Both the position numbers and the translations under genes were made by a program. From positions 124,001-188,000 of the forward strand of contig NZ_JANAVF010000001.1 in NCBI RefSeq assembly GCF_024213195.1: a stretch of 64,000 bases of DNA, read 5' to 3'. Shown piece after piece: positions 25,829-34,402 of the stretch. Position 1 is the stretch's first letter. Every line of letters begins with the position of its first letter. This DNA comes from Streptomyces sp. TBY4 (GTDB taxonomy: Bacteria; Actinomycetota; Actinomycetes; Streptomycetales; Streptomycetaceae). The notes beneath the pieces were generated by a model, which worked only from the letters and a program-made list of their open reading frames with translations, was not told the origin of the DNA and ran no database searches.

Positions 25829-27079
25829 TCAGGAGGCGTCGGCCTTGGTGAGCGGGTTGCCTTCCTCGTCGCGTTCGCGGCCCGGGGTGGGGAGGTCGAA
25901 CTTGACGATCGCCCAGCGGAAGAGCACGTAGTAGATGGCGGCGAAGGCCAGGCCGATGGGTATGAGCATCCAGGGCTTGGTGGCGATGCCGTAGTTCACG
26001 ATGTAGTCGATGGCGCCGGAGGAGAAGCCGAAGCCGTCGCGGATGCCGAGGGCGTAGCAGACGGCCATCGAGACGCCGAAGAGGAAGGCGTGGACCGCGT
26101 AGAGCAGCGGGGCCACGAACATGAAGGCGAACTCGATGGGCTCGGTCACGCCGGTGACGAAGGAGGTCAGGGCGACGGAGATCATCATGCCCTTGACCAT
26201 GGTGCGGTTCTCGGGGCGGGCGGTGTGCGCCATGGCCATGGCGGCGGCCGGGAGCGCGAACATGTAGATCGGGAAGCCGCCGGTCATGAACTGGCCCGCG
26301 GTCGGGTCGCCGGCGAGGAACCGGGCGATGTCCCCGTGCACCTCGACGCCGGTGGTCGGGTTGACGAAGCTGCCGGCCTCGAACCACGGGAAGACCGAGA
26401 AGAAGTGGTGCATGCCGATCGGGATGAGGGCGCGGACGACGAGGCCGAAGAGGCCCGCCCCCCAGGCGCCGGTGCCCACGAGCCACTCGCCGAAGTGGAA
26501 GAACCACCCGCCGACGGTGGGCCAGACCACTCCGAATACCACTCCGATGCCGACGCCCGCGAAGGCGCTCAGGATGGGCACGAGCCGGCGTCCGCCGAAG
26601 AAGCCGAGCCACTCCGGCAGCTTCGTGCGGCTGAAGCGCTGGTAGAGGAGGGCCGCGGCCAGGCCCATCACGATGCCGCCGAGGACCTTGGCGTCGAGCG
26701 GCTCTCCGTCCACGCCCTTGGGGAAGGCGGGGCTGGCGAGCACGGCCTTGAAGACCAGGTAGCCGACCACCGCGGAGAGGGCGGTGGAGCCGTCGGCCTT
26801 CTTCGCGAAGCCGATGGCCACGCCGACCGCGAAGAGCAGCGGGAGGTTGGCGAAGATCGTGTCACCGGCGGCCGCCAGCACCATCGCGAACTTCTGGATG
26901 ATCACCGGGAAGTTCTCGCGGCCCAGCAGGTCGTGGCCGCCGAGGCGGGTCAGCAGCGCGGCGGCCGGAAGGGTGGCCACGGGCAGCATCAGGCTGCGGC
27001 CGATGCGCTGCATGACCGGCATGATCCGGCCCGGCTTCTTTCCGGCGGCCGGTGTGACCGCGGCGGTGGCCGTACTCAT
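25829..27079 (-). CDS. PTS permease EIIC, glucose/N-acetylglucosamine family (416 aa)
   Basis: Sugar-translocating membrane subunit of the phosphotransferase system. About ten hydrophobic segments and the family signatures MLPVATLPAAALL, FGVVWPTVGGW, IPIGMHHFFSVFPWF and VTGVTEPIEFAFMFVAP are present. The protein ends shortly after the last helix and has no EIIB or EIIA domain, and no EIIB gene adjoins it, so it must use a partner encoded elsewhere. Similar stand-alone EIIC proteins import GlcNAc in Streptomyces, but the SIS partner leaves the sugar open. AGGAG precedes ATG 27079 by seven bases. Confidence 0.92.
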   Translation of the reverse strand: MSTATAAVTPAAGKKPGRIMPVMQRIGRSLMLPVATLPAAALLTRLGGHDLLGRENFPVIIQKFAMVLAAAGDTIFANLPLLFAVGVAIGFAKKADGSTALSAVVGYLVFKAVLASPAFPKGVDGEPLDAKVLGGIVMGLAAALLYQRFSRTKLPEWLGFFGGRRLVPILSAFAGVGIGVVFGVVWPTVGGWFFHFGEWLVGTGAWGAGLFGLVVRALIPIGMHHFFSVFPWFEAGSFVNPTTGVEVHGDIARFLAGDPTAGQFMTGGFPIYMFALPAAAMAMAHTARPENRTMVKGMMISVALTSFVTGVTEPIEFAFMFVAPLLYAVHAFLFGVSMAVCYALGIRDGFGFSSGAIDYIVNYGIATKPWMLIPIGLAFAAIYYVLFRWAIVKFDLPTPGRERDEEGNPLTKADAS

Positions 27080-27118
27080 CGTGGTGCTCCTCGTCGAGCG
27101 GGGGGTGGGGACGACTCG

Positions 27119-27147
27119 AAGGTAGCCAGTGGTTTTGGATTGGTCAA
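27119..27147 (-). promoter_or_regulatory. Probable housekeeping promoter of the PTS operon
   Basis: On the minus strand TTGACC (27147-27142) and TACCTT (27124-27119) are separated by 17 bases. Transcription would start near 27112, giving a leader of about 33 bases with a good Shine-Dalgarno. The TGGTC repeats overlap the -35 element. Confidence 0.55.
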
Positions 27148-27165
27148 CGGTGGTCTGCCGTGGTC
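27130..27165. promoter_or_regulatory. Phased TGGTC direct repeats over the PTS promoter
   Basis: TGGTC occurs at 27141, 27151 and 27161, exactly 10 bp apart, with a related TGGTT at 27130. They cover the -35 region of the PTS promoter. TGGT resembles the half-site of DasR/NagR-type GntR regulators, but here it is repeated head-to-tail instead of inverted. A site for the adjacent GntR protein is inferred. Confidence 0.5.
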
Positions 27166-27224
27166 TTTAAGAAAACATCAACATGAGGCCTTAGGTCCCG
27201 TGAACGCACGGCCGGAAGCCCGAT

Positions 27225-27244
27225 CAAGTGGTAGCAAGTGGTAT
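27225..27244. promoter_or_regulatory. Tandem 10-bp repeat at the GntR gene start
   Basis: CAAGTGGTAG is followed directly by CAAGTGGTAT, two copies of a 10-bp unit that share the TGGT core with the PTS repeats. They end ten bases before ATG 27255 and overlap a TATGGT -10-like hexamer (27242-27247), which suggests autoregulation. Confidence 0.5.
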
Positions 27245-27254
27245 GGTCGCCCCC

Positions 27255-28040
27255 ATGACCGACGACGCTGCCATCGCCGACGCCGCCCTCGCTGACGCCA
27301 CCTCCTCGACCGCCCGCGCCGCGGACCCCCTGTGGGCCCAGGCGGCGGACCGGATCCGCGAGGAGATCGCCCGCCGCGGCCTGTCCGCGGGCAGCAAGCT
27401 GCCGCCCGAGCGCGAGCTGTGCACCCGGCTGGACGTCTCGCGCGTCACCCTGCGCCGCGCGCTCGCGCACCTCGTCGAACAGGGCCTGGTCACCGCGTCC
27501 CACGGACGCGGGTGGTTCGTCGCGGCACCCGTGGCCCCCGCGCCCGCCCGCGAGTGGCCCAAGGACCTGGAATCCTTCACCGCCACCGCGCGGCGCAAGC
27601 ACATGCGCGCCAGCTCGGTGGTCCTGCGCCACGACACCGTCACCGCGTCCCTGGACGACGCCGACCGCCTCGACGTGCCCGCCGGCACCCCGCTCCTGCG
27701 CCTGGAGCGGGTCCGGCTGCTCAACGACGTCCGGATCGCCGTCGACCGGACCCTGGTCGTCGCCGAACTCGCGCCCGACCTCGCCCGCACCGACTTCCGC
27801 GAGACCTCCCTCTTCGAGGAACTGCGCCGCTGGGGCGTCGAACCGGACCGCGCCGAGGCGACCATCGAGGCGCGCAACGCCGACGGGGAGCTCGCCGGGC
27901 ACCTGGGCATCGCCGAGGGCGCGCCCGTGCTCGTACTCGACCAGACGGTGTACACCAGGGACCAGCGGCCGCTGCTGCTGTCCACCGTGGAGTACAGCGG
28001 GGACCGCTACCGGCTGCGCACCACCCTGCAGACAGACTGA
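27255..28040 (+). CDS. GntR/HutC-family transcriptional regulator (261 aa)
   Basis: An N-terminal GntR winged HTH (LSAGSKLPPERELCTRLDVS, RVTLRRALAHLVEQGLV) is joined to a UTRA ligand-binding domain (about residues 95-255). HutC-type members often bind phosphorylated sugars. It diverges from the PTS/SIS operon, so that operon is its likely target. Possible starts are GTG 27228, ATG 27243 and ATG 27255. None has a Shine-Dalgarno; 27255 is preferred because a TATGGT hexamer lies seven bases upstream, suggesting a leaderless mRNA. Related to, but not shown to be, DasR. Confidence 0.87.
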   Translation: MTDDAAIADAALADATSSTARAADPLWAQAADRIREEIARRGLSAGSKLPPERELCTRLDVSRVTLRRALAHLVEQGLVTASHGRGWFVAAPVAPAPAREWPKDLESFTATARRKHMRASSVVLRHDTVTASLDDADRLDVPAGTPLLRLERVRLLNDVRIAVDRTLVVAELAPDLARTDFRETSLFEELRRWGVEPDRAEATIEARNADGELAGHLGIAEGAPVLVLDQTVYTRDQRPLLLSTVEYSGDRYRLRTTLQTD

Positions 28041-28044
28041 CACC

Positions 28045-28157
28045 GCCCGTCCGGGGCCCGGTAGCCCCGTTCGTCACCCGTCCGGGAGTCCCGTTCGTCA
28101 CCCTCCGGGCAGCCGAAAGCCCCGGCCCGGGCGGTCGTCCGCCCGTCCGGGGCCCGG
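28045..28157. repeat. Repeats between the convergent GntR and hydrolase genes
   Basis: A 17-base sequence is repeated exactly at 28045-28061 and 28141-28157, and CCCGTTCGTCACCC occurs at 28066 and 28090. The segment also has several short GC hairpins (for example GGGCGG/CCGCCC near 28130-28145) that may end both transcripts. No gene is seen here. Confidence 0.5.
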
Positions 28158-28197
28158 CGGGTCCGTGCGGCGGCCGTGCGGCGGCCGCGGGCTGCGG

Positions 28198-29004
28198 TCA
28201 GATCCCCGCGAGGAACTCCAGCAGCGCCCGGTTGAAGGCCTCCGGCTGCTCCACGCCCGGCAGGTGCCCGGCCCGCTCCACCACGGCGAGCACCGAGTGC
28301 GGGACCAGCGCGTGCAGGGACTCGGCCTCGGCGACCGGGGTGTAGACGTCGTCCCGGCCGACCACGATCAGGCAGGGCACCCCGGCCGGCAGCGCCGCGA
28401 GCACCGGGGCGTAGTCGGGCCGCTCGGCCCGCCCGCGCAGGGCGGCGGCCGCGCCCTCGGGTTCGGTCGCGTACATCATCCCGGTGACCTTCGCCGCCGC
28501 CTCGGGCATGCCCGTCACGTTGTAGGGCGCGAGCATCTTGTCGATCACCTCGTCGGTATAGGGCTTCATTCCCTCCGCGAGGAGCCGCTCGGCGAGGTTC
28601 CGGCGGAAGGTTTTGCCCTCTTCCGTTTCCGGCGGGGCGGAAGTGTCGGAGAGGACGAGGGCCCGCACCCGGCCCGGGTGGCGCAGCCGCATCTCCATGG
28701 CGATCTGGCCGCCCATGGACACACCGCCGACGACCGCCTGTTCGACGCCCAGACGGTCGAGCAGGGCGGCCAGATCATCCGCGAAGTCCGCGAGCAGAGT
28801 CTTCCCGGGCAGCACCGGACTTTTCCCGTATCCCCGCAGGTCAGGGGTGATCACCCGGTAACCCGCCGTGGTCAGTGCGGCCGTCTGGGGGGCCCACATC
28901 GAGTGGCTGAACGGATGTCCGTGGATCAGGATTACGGGAGCTCCGCCGCGGGGACCCAAGTCCTCGAAAAAGAGTGTCACGCCATTGCCAATTTGGGGGT
29001 TCAT
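28198..29004 (-). CDS. Alpha/beta hydrolase (268 aa)
   Basis: Cytoplasmic alpha/beta-hydrolase fold enzyme. The oxyanion segment LIHGHPFSHSMW, the nucleophile elbow GVSMGG, the acid in VVGRDDVYTP and the His in ERAGHLPG give a complete triad. The layout resembles lactonase and 3-oxoadipate enol-lactonase-like hydrolases, but there is no aromatic pathway nearby, so the substrate is unknown. It converges with the GntR gene. Confidence 0.85.
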   Translation of the reverse strand: MNPQIGNGVTLFFEDLGPRGGAPVILIHGHPFSHSMWAPQTAALTTAGYRVITPDLRGYGKSPVLPGKTLLADFADDLAALLDRLGVEQAVVGGVSMGGQIAMEMRLRHPGRVRALVLSDTSAPPETEEGKTFRRNLAERLLAEGMKPYTDEVIDKMLAPYNVTGMPEAAAKVTGMMYATEPEGAAAALRGRAERPDYAPVLAALPAGVPCLIVVGRDDVYTPVAEAESLHALVPHSVLAVVERAGHLPGVEQPEAFNRALLEFLAGI

Positions 29005-29144
29005 GGAAGGACTCTAAGGGGCTACATTGAGCCACTCGCGTTCACCTGACAGCCCGTTGCCTTTCACCCGTGTTTTGCACTGGGGGCGACGTCAGGGACG
29101 CAGACTGTGCAACCACCCCACCGCCCAGAAGGACCGAAGGCTCC

Positions 29145-29831
29145 GTGCCCGTACCCGTACTCCTCGCCGGCCGCTCCGTGCGGCTTGAGCCCCTCGCCCC
29201 CCACCACACCGAGGCCTTGGCCCTGGCCGGGGCCGAGGATCGTACGACTTACGCCTTCACCCCCGTACCCCACGGGTTGCAGGCGTCACACGAGTACATC
29301 GACCGTGCCCTCGCCGATCAGGCGGCGGGTCGATCGCTCCCGTTCGCGGTGGTCAGAGCCACCGACGGTCGGGTGGTCGGTTCGACCCGGTTCCTGGAAC
29401 TCGATTACTGGCAGGGGCCGCTGGTGTGGCCCGCCGTGCCGGGGGTCCCGTTCGGCGATCCGGCGACGGCGATCCCCGATGCCGCCGAGATCGGCAATAC
29501 CTGGCTGTCCCCCGCGGCCCAGGGCACCGGCATCAACACCGAGGCGAAGCTCCTCATGCTCCGCCATGCCTTCGAGACCTGGGGCGTCCGGCGGATCTCG
29601 CTCCGTGCGGACGCCCGCAACGGACGCTCGCGCGCCGCGATGGAACGGCTCGGGTTCACCAGTGAAGGGGTCCGCCGGGCCCATTCGCGGGGCCTGGACG
29701 GCGCCGTGCGCAGTACGGCCTTCTACTCGATCCTCGACGAGGAGTGGCCGGCCGTGCGGTCCGTCATCGAGCTGCGGCTGTCGGCCGCGGCGCAGCGCAA
29801 GCGGCGCCGCAAGACGCTCATCCCGGCGTAA
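29145..29831 (+). CDS. GNAT-family N-acetyltransferase, RimJ/RimL type (228 aa)
   Basis: Acetyl-CoA-dependent transferase. The start RSVRLEPLAPHHTEALALAG, the motif NTWLSPAAQGTGINTEAKLL that holds acetyl-CoA, and SRAAMERLGFTSEGVRR are those of RimJ/RimL-like enzymes. GTG 29145 is preferred because GAAGG lies four bases before it and family similarity starts directly after; an ATG-like start at 29070 adds 25 unrelated residues. The C-terminal RKRRRK tail is basic. Substrate unknown. Confidence 0.85.
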   Translation: MPVPVLLAGRSVRLEPLAPHHTEALALAGAEDRTTYAFTPVPHGLQASHEYIDRALADQAAGRSLPFAVVRATDGRVVGSTRFLELDYWQGPLVWPAVPGVPFGDPATAIPDAAEIGNTWLSPAAQGTGINTEAKLLMLRHAFETWGVRRISLRADARNGRSRAAMERLGFTSEGVRRAHSRGLDGAVRSTAFYSILDEEWPAVRSVIELRLSAAAQRKRRRKTLIPA

Positions 29832-29884
29832 CGGTCCTTCTCCGCGGAACCGCACGTCCCGCCCCCGCCCCCGCCTTCCCGGTC

Positions 29885-30913
29885 TCAGCCGAGGAAGGCC
29901 GGGGCGAGGGCCGCGGTCATCAGCCGGGCCGGGGCCCCGCCGCCGTCGGCGGGCAGGGAGTACAGGTCGGCGCCGAAGTCCCCGGGCAGCGAGTAGACGA
30001 CGGTCCGGTCGTCGGCCCACACCACCTGGTCGTCGACGCTGCGCTCCTCGGCGAGCGGGGCCTCGGCCATCGTGGCGAGGTCCAGGACGTACAGCCGCCA
30101 CGGCGCGTCCGGCGACAGGCCCGGCACCCGCTTCTTGAACACCAGCCGGGTCCCGTCGGGTGACAGGGACGGGCATTCCAGGTTCTCGCGCAGGGTGGTC
30201 ACCGTGCGCGCCGCGAGGTCGCCGCGGACCAGGTGGGTGCGGCCGCCGGTGGCGAGCGTCGCGTAGAAGGTCCGCTCGTCGGCGGCGAAGGTGACCCCCC
30301 AGAAGTTCACGTCCGCGTTGCGGTAGGTCCTGCCGTCCTTGTGGATGGTGAAGTCCTCCAGCGAGGCGTCGTACGTCCCGCTGCGCAGGTCGAGCAGGGA
30401 GGTCCGCGTCGAGAAGTTCGTACCGGCGTAGGAATCCCCGCCCACGAAGACCGTCCAGGCGACCAGGTGGCCGCCGGGCGAGACCCGGGCCCGGGTCGGG
30501 ATGCCGGCCAGCGGGCGGGCGGCGACCTCCTTCAGCCGGGCGTCGAGCACGACGGCCTTGTAGCTCTCCTGCACCCCGCCCTTGTCGGCCTGGAGGCAGA
30601 TCCCGGTGCCGGCGGCCGCGTGGAAGCGCAGGCAGCTGACCCCGGAGGCGGTACGGGGTCCTTCGGGCGCGCCCGCCGCGGCGGTGGCGAGCTCGTCGCG
30701 GTGCGGCCCCCAGGCCATGCTCCGGAAGACGATCCGCCGGCCGCCGGCGTCCGGGTCGAGGGACACCTCGCCCCGGGTGACCCCCGGCCCGCCGGCCTGT
30801 ACCCGCTCCTTCTCCCCGGCGCGCGCGGAGGCCCGTACGACGGCGAGCGCGCCGACGACGGCGAGCAGGACGACCGCGGAGACGAGGATCAGGATCCGGC
30901 GCTGCAGGGGCAT
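29885..30913 (-). CDS. Membrane-anchored TolB/PD40-like beta-propeller protein (342 aa)
   Basis: An N-terminal hydrophobic helix (RILILVSAVVLLAVVGALAV, no lipobox) should anchor or export the protein. The rest shows repeats of the WD40/PD40 kind such as TRARVSPGGHLVAWTVFV, VTFAADERTFYAT and CPSLSPDGTRLVFKKR, as in TolB-like propellers. AGGG precedes ATG 30913. No catalytic motif is visible; a protein-binding role outside the membrane is likely. Confidence 0.72.
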   Translation of the reverse strand: MPLQRRILILVSAVVLLAVVGALAVVRASARAGEKERVQAGGPGVTRGEVSLDPDAGGRRIVFRSMAWGPHRDELATAAAGAPEGPRTASGVSCLRFHAAAGTGICLQADKGGVQESYKAVVLDARLKEVAARPLAGIPTRARVSPGGHLVAWTVFVGGDSYAGTNFSTRTSLLDLRSGTYDASLEDFTIHKDGRTYRNADVNFWGVTFAADERTFYATLATGGRTHLVRGDLAARTVTTLRENLECPSLSPDGTRLVFKKRVPGLSPDAPWRLYVLDLATMAEAPLAEERSVDDQVVWADDRTVVYSLPGDFGADLYSLPADGGGAPARLMTAALAPAFLG

Positions 30914-31062
30914 GGGTGGGAGCCCTTTCGGAGGGGGCGGGGCTGCGCGGAGGTACCGTACCGAGCGGCCTGTGCACAGGCCAGGGCCGTGCCGGGCAAC
31001 GTGCTCCCCTTCTGAACACCAAAAGACGTAAAAGTCGGGAACCCGTGAGCACGTACGCTCAT

Positions 31063-31076
31063 CTTTCGATCGAAAG
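31063..31076. promoter_or_regulatory. Perfect 14-bp palindrome CTTTCGATCGAAAG
   Basis: Perfect 14-bp palindrome in the 213-base region between two divergent genes, 50 bases before the esterase ATG at 31127. AT-rich for this genome, so it stands out. A regulator site is plausible; the protein is not known. Apart from this the region shows no gene. Confidence 0.45.
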
Positions 31077-31126
31077 CAGTCCGACCCCGCCCCCACGGGG
31101 CAGCACCAGCCGGAGAGCCACCGCAC

Positions 31127-32248
31127 ATGTCGTACGCACCCGACGGGCAGCAGCCGTACCGCACCGAGGAGCCGCGCCGCCGGCCGTCCCGGGTCCGGCG
31201 GTGGGTGATCGCGGGTGCCTCCGTGCTCGCGCTCTCGGCCGTCGCCTCGCTCGTGATGAGCCACTACGAGATACCGCCCTTCACCGACAAGGGCGACTCG
31301 GTCTCCTTCGGCAAGCTGCCGTCCGGATCCACCGGGGGCGACACGGGCGGTACGGCCGCCACGCAGCCGGCGCACTCGAAGATGGCGATGCCCACCGGTC
31401 CGGCGGCCGACTTCAAGAACGCGATGACCCTGTCCGACGGCACGCACGTCGCCGTCACCACGATCACCGGCAAGAAGTCCGGGTTCAAGGGCAAGGTCTG
31501 GGTGTGGGCGCCCAAGGAGTACAACGACCCCAAGTTCGCCAAGAGCGGCTTCCCGGTCATGATCGCGCTGCCCGGCGGCGCCGGATACCCGAACAACTAC
31601 TGGATGGGCACCGACATGGGCCTCCAGACCAGCATCAGCAAGTGGTACAGCGAGGGGAAGAGCAAGCCCTTCCTGCTGGCCATGCCGGTGCTGAATCCGG
31701 GCCCGGACGACAAGGGCATCTACTGGGACGCCTCCGACATCCCCGGCCAGCCCAAGATGGACACCTGGCTCACCGACGACGTCCCGGACCTGATGCGGGA
31801 GAACTTCCGCACGATCAAGTCCCGCGACGGCTGGGCCTACATGGGCTCCTCCACCGGCGGCTTCGCCAGCCTGAAGGCCGTGCTGAAGTACCCGGAGAAG
31901 TTCAAGGCCGCGATCTGCTCCGGCCCCGACATCGTCCCCGACTCCCCCCTGTGGAAGGGCCACGACAAGGAGAAGGCGGAGAACAACCCCGAGCTGCTCG
32001 CCAAGGCGCTGATCGACAAGAAGGGCAGCCCGGACGTCTACCTGGCCTTCCAGGTCGGCACCGACGAGAGCAACAAGAACACCCTGCCGAACGTGCAGAA
32101 GTTCGTCGCCACCTACGGCAAGGGGCCCGTCCACACCGAGCTGAAAATCATCCCGGGCGGCAAGCACAACGCCAAGACCTACGTGCCCAACATGGGCGAG
32201 GGGCCGATCCAGTTCATCAGCAAGGTCATGGAAGGACCCGTCGAGTAG
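31127..32248 (+). CDS. Membrane-anchored or secreted esterase of the alpha/beta fold (373 aa)
   Basis: A basic N terminus and one hydrophobic helix (WVIAGASVLALSAVASLVM, about residues 26-45) export or anchor it. The catalytic region resembles the putative esterase family of antigen-85/esterase-D type: FPVMIALPGGAGYPNN, the nucleophile in YMGSSTGGFASL and a C-terminal His in IPGGKHNAKTY. Its role may be in cell-envelope lipid or polyester cleavage. Its 3' end overlaps the convergent carboxylesterase gene by 23 bases. Confidence 0.82.
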   Translation: MSYAPDGQQPYRTEEPRRRPSRVRRWVIAGASVLALSAVASLVMSHYEIPPFTDKGDSVSFGKLPSGSTGGDTGGTAATQPAHSKMAMPTGPAADFKNAMTLSDGTHVAVTTITGKKSGFKGKVWVWAPKEYNDPKFAKSGFPVMIALPGGAGYPNNYWMGTDMGLQTSISKWYSEGKSKPFLLAMPVLNPGPDDKGIYWDASDIPGQPKMDTWLTDDVPDLMRENFRTIKSRDGWAYMGSSTGGFASLKAVLKYPEKFKAAICSGPDIVPDSPLWKGHDKEKAENNPELLAKALIDKKGSPDVYLAFQVGTDESNKNTLPNVQKFVATYGKGPVHTELKIIPGGKHNAKTYVPNMGEGPIQFISKVMEGPVE

Positions 32249-33737
32249 CAGCCCCGCCGACCGGCACCGGCTGCGCGTCCGCAGGCTCCCGTCGCTCCGG
32301 CCCGCCGAACACCTTCGGCGGGCCGTCGCCGTTCCAGGGACTCCAGCCGGGATCCCCTTCGACGGCGAAGCGCACCCAGGCCGCGTGCATCTCCGCGGCC
32401 AGCTCCCGCGGGGTGTCCGGCCCGGCGAGCCAGGAGGCCTCGGGCACGTCCAGGGTGTCGAAGACGAAGCCCAGCTCCAGGGCGTGGCAGGACCCGAGGC
32501 CCGGAATCCCGGACGGCCAGGCGAACTCGTACACGAAGCCCGGGGCGCTCCGCCCGGCCGCGCCCGCCAGGGCCCGCAGCGGATCGCGCAGCAGCCGGTC
32601 GGTGAGCAGGTGGCCGAGGAGGTCGGCCGGTCCCGCGCCGGGCCGCTCGGCGCGCAGCGCCCGTACGGCGGCCCGGTCCTTGCCGGAGCGCGCCCGGCCC
32701 AGGGCCACGGTCAGCGCCCCCAGCCGGTCCAGCGTCCGCATCGCGCCGGTCGGGGCCAGCCAGAGCCGGTACTCCTCGGCGGTCCAGCCCAGCAGCAGCG
32801 GTACGTCGCCCCGCGCGGCCGCCGCTGCGAGCGGATCGGGCGGCAGCGTCCCGGGGTCGGCGACCAGTCCGAAGGCGGGGCCGCCGAGCAGGGGTGAGGA
32901 GCGGCGCAGTACGGCCGCCTGGGCGGCGAGCAGATCGGGCAGGGCAGTCCCGGCGAAGGCTCCGGCGGTGGCGGGGACCTTCAGCAGCGCGGCCATCCGT
33001 CGGACCATGGTGCGCACCCGGTCCCGGGGCAGCACCTCGGGGGCCCCGCTCTGCAGGACGGCCTGCCGGAACAGGCCCGCGGCGGCGGGTGCGGCGAGCA
33101 GGGCGCCGATGCTGATGGCTCCGGCGGACTCGCCGAAGACGGTGACCCGGCCGGGGTCGCCGCCGAAGGCCGCGATGTTGTCCCGCACCCAGGTCAGGGC
33201 GGCGATCTGGTCGAGCAGCCCGCGGTTGGCGGGGGCGTCGGGGAAGAGGCCGTATCCGAGGACGCCCAGGCGGTAGTTGACGGAGACGAGCACCACCCCG
33301 TCGCGGGCGAAGGCGGAGCCCTCGTAGACGGGCACGGCCGAGGAGCCGCGGGTGAGGGCGCCGCCGTGGATCCAGACCATGACCGGCAGCCGGGCCCCGG
33401 GGGCCGGGTCCGGGGTCCACACGTTGAGGTTGAGGCAGTCGTCCCCGGGGACCTCGGGGTCCGGCAGGAGCGCGGCGAACGCCGGGGGGTAGGGCACCTT
33501 GGGCGCGGTGGGGCCGTACGCACCCGCGTCCCGCACCCCGTCCCAGGCCTCGGGCGGCGCGGGCGCTGCGAACCGGCGGGCTCCGACGGGCGGGGCGGCG
33601 TAGGGGATGCCCCGGAAGACGGCGATGCCTCCCGGCCCGGTCCTGCCCTCGACCTCGCCGAAGGCGGTCCGGACCCGGGGACGGCCCTGGGTCCGGTCCT
33701 GGCCCCGGTCCGGGGTCCCGCTCGCCGCTGCGGCCAT
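32226..33737 (-). CDS. Type B carboxylesterase (503 aa)
   Basis: Carboxylesterase/lipase family member. FRGIPYAAPPVGARRF, EDCLNLNVW-like DDCLNLNVWTPD and the oxyanion WIHGGALTRG are classic. The triad is Ser in VFGESAGAISIG, Glu in LLGWTAEEYR and His in GSCHALELGFVF. ATG 33737 has AGGAGG five bases upstream; the frame extends 27 codons further but into unrelated sequence. No signal peptide. Substrate not predictable. Confidence 0.92.
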   Translation of the reverse strand: MAAAASGTPDRGQDRTQGRPRVRTAFGEVEGRTGPGGIAVFRGIPYAAPPVGARRFAAPAPPEAWDGVRDAGAYGPTAPKVPYPPAFAALLPDPEVPGDDCLNLNVWTPDPAPGARLPVMVWIHGGALTRGSSAVPVYEGSAFARDGVVLVSVNYRLGVLGYGLFPDAPANRGLLDQIAALTWVRDNIAAFGGDPGRVTVFGESAGAISIGALLAAPAAAGLFRQAVLQSGAPEVLPRDRVRTMVRRMAALLKVPATAGAFAGTALPDLLAAQAAVLRRSSPLLGGPAFGLVADPGTLPPDPLAAAAARGDVPLLLGWTAEEYRLWLAPTGAMRTLDRLGALTVALGRARSGKDRAAVRALRAERPGAGPADLLGHLLTDRLLRDPLRALAGAAGRSAPGFVYEFAWPSGIPGLGSCHALELGFVFDTLDVPEASWLAGPDTPRELAAEMHAAWVRFAVEGDPGWSPWNGDGPPKVFGGPERREPADAQPVPVGGAATRRVLP

Positions 33738-33871
33738 CACGTCCTCCTGGTGTCGGGGCTCCCGGGACCCCTGGTTCCGGTGTCCCGCAAGGCTAAGGCT
33801 GCGCCGTCGCACAGGCATGCGCGGGGTGACAGGGCGTGACCCCGCCCGGGGCGCACCGGGTTGGGCCGGGC

Positions 33872-34279
33872 ATGCGATCCCACTCCCTCCCCCACACCCT
33901 CCACGGCCTGCGGAGCCTCGTCCGGGCCGGATCGGTCCCCGTCCTGCTGCTGGCCGTGACCGCCGCGGCCGGGGCGGCGGCCGGAGGCAGCGCGTACGCG
34001 GCCGACGGCCCGACCGCCGCCCTCGGGACCCCGACGGCCGTCGGGCCCGCCTTCCAGTACCTCGGCACGGACGACCGCCCGCACGGCATCGACTCCCCCA
34101 AGGGCTGCGTGGAGGCCCTGGGCGGCGGTGGGCGGGCGGTGACGAACAAGACCGGGAGCTCGGTGGCCCTGTACCGGGAGCCGGGCTGCGTGGGCGCCCC
34201 CGTGGCGGTGCTGGCGCCGGGCGCGGTCACGCCCGTGCGCCCGTACTTCTCCTCCGCCCGCTTCCGCCCCGCCCCGTAG
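33872..34279 (+). CDS. Small secreted protein (135 aa), unknown function
   Basis: A signal peptide is clear (LRSLVRAGSVPVLLLAVTAA, then Ala-rich to SAYAAD). The mature part of about 90 residues has two Cys in GCVEALGGGGRAVTN and REPGCVGAPVAVL, which may form a disulfide. The pattern recalls small beta-sandwich, crystallin-like exported proteins, but I do not recognise the family. GTG 33836 is an alternative start. It stands just upstream of the chaplin gene with its own stop and a separate leader. Confidence 0.6.
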   Translation: MRSHSLPHTLHGLRSLVRAGSVPVLLLAVTAAAGAAAGGSAYAADGPTAALGTPTAVGPAFQYLGTDDRPHGIDSPKGCVEALGGGGRAVTNKTGSSVALYREPGCVGAPVAVLAPGAVTPVRPYFSSARFRPAP

Positions 34280-34351
34280 GCGGTTCGAGATCACCGGCGG
34301 CCCAGCGACCGTGACCCTTGGGCGCTCGCCGCGTTGTATGCCATGTCAAAC

Positions 34352-34375
34352 GCCGCAGCTTTGTTTTCCTGCGGC
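34352..34375 (+). promoter_or_regulatory. Leader hairpin before the chaplin gene
   Basis: GCCGCAG (34352-34358) pairs with CTGCGGC (34369-34375) around an AT-rich 10-base loop. It ends 27 bases before the chaplin ATG, inside the likely 5' leader. Confidence 0.4.
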
Positions 34376-34402
34376 ACCCCCATTCCTCTCTAGGAGATCT
34401 TG

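Noticed and set aside
24596..27295. Open frame of 899 codons on the plus strand
   Set aside because: Antisense to the SIS and EIIC genes; composition is Gly/Glu/Asp/Val-rich without any domain. Real coding is on the other strand.
27255..28040. Identification of the GntR gene as dasR
   Set aside because: It has the same domain plan, but DasR sits beside the das sugar ABC genes, which are absent, and the sites here are direct instead of inverted repeats.
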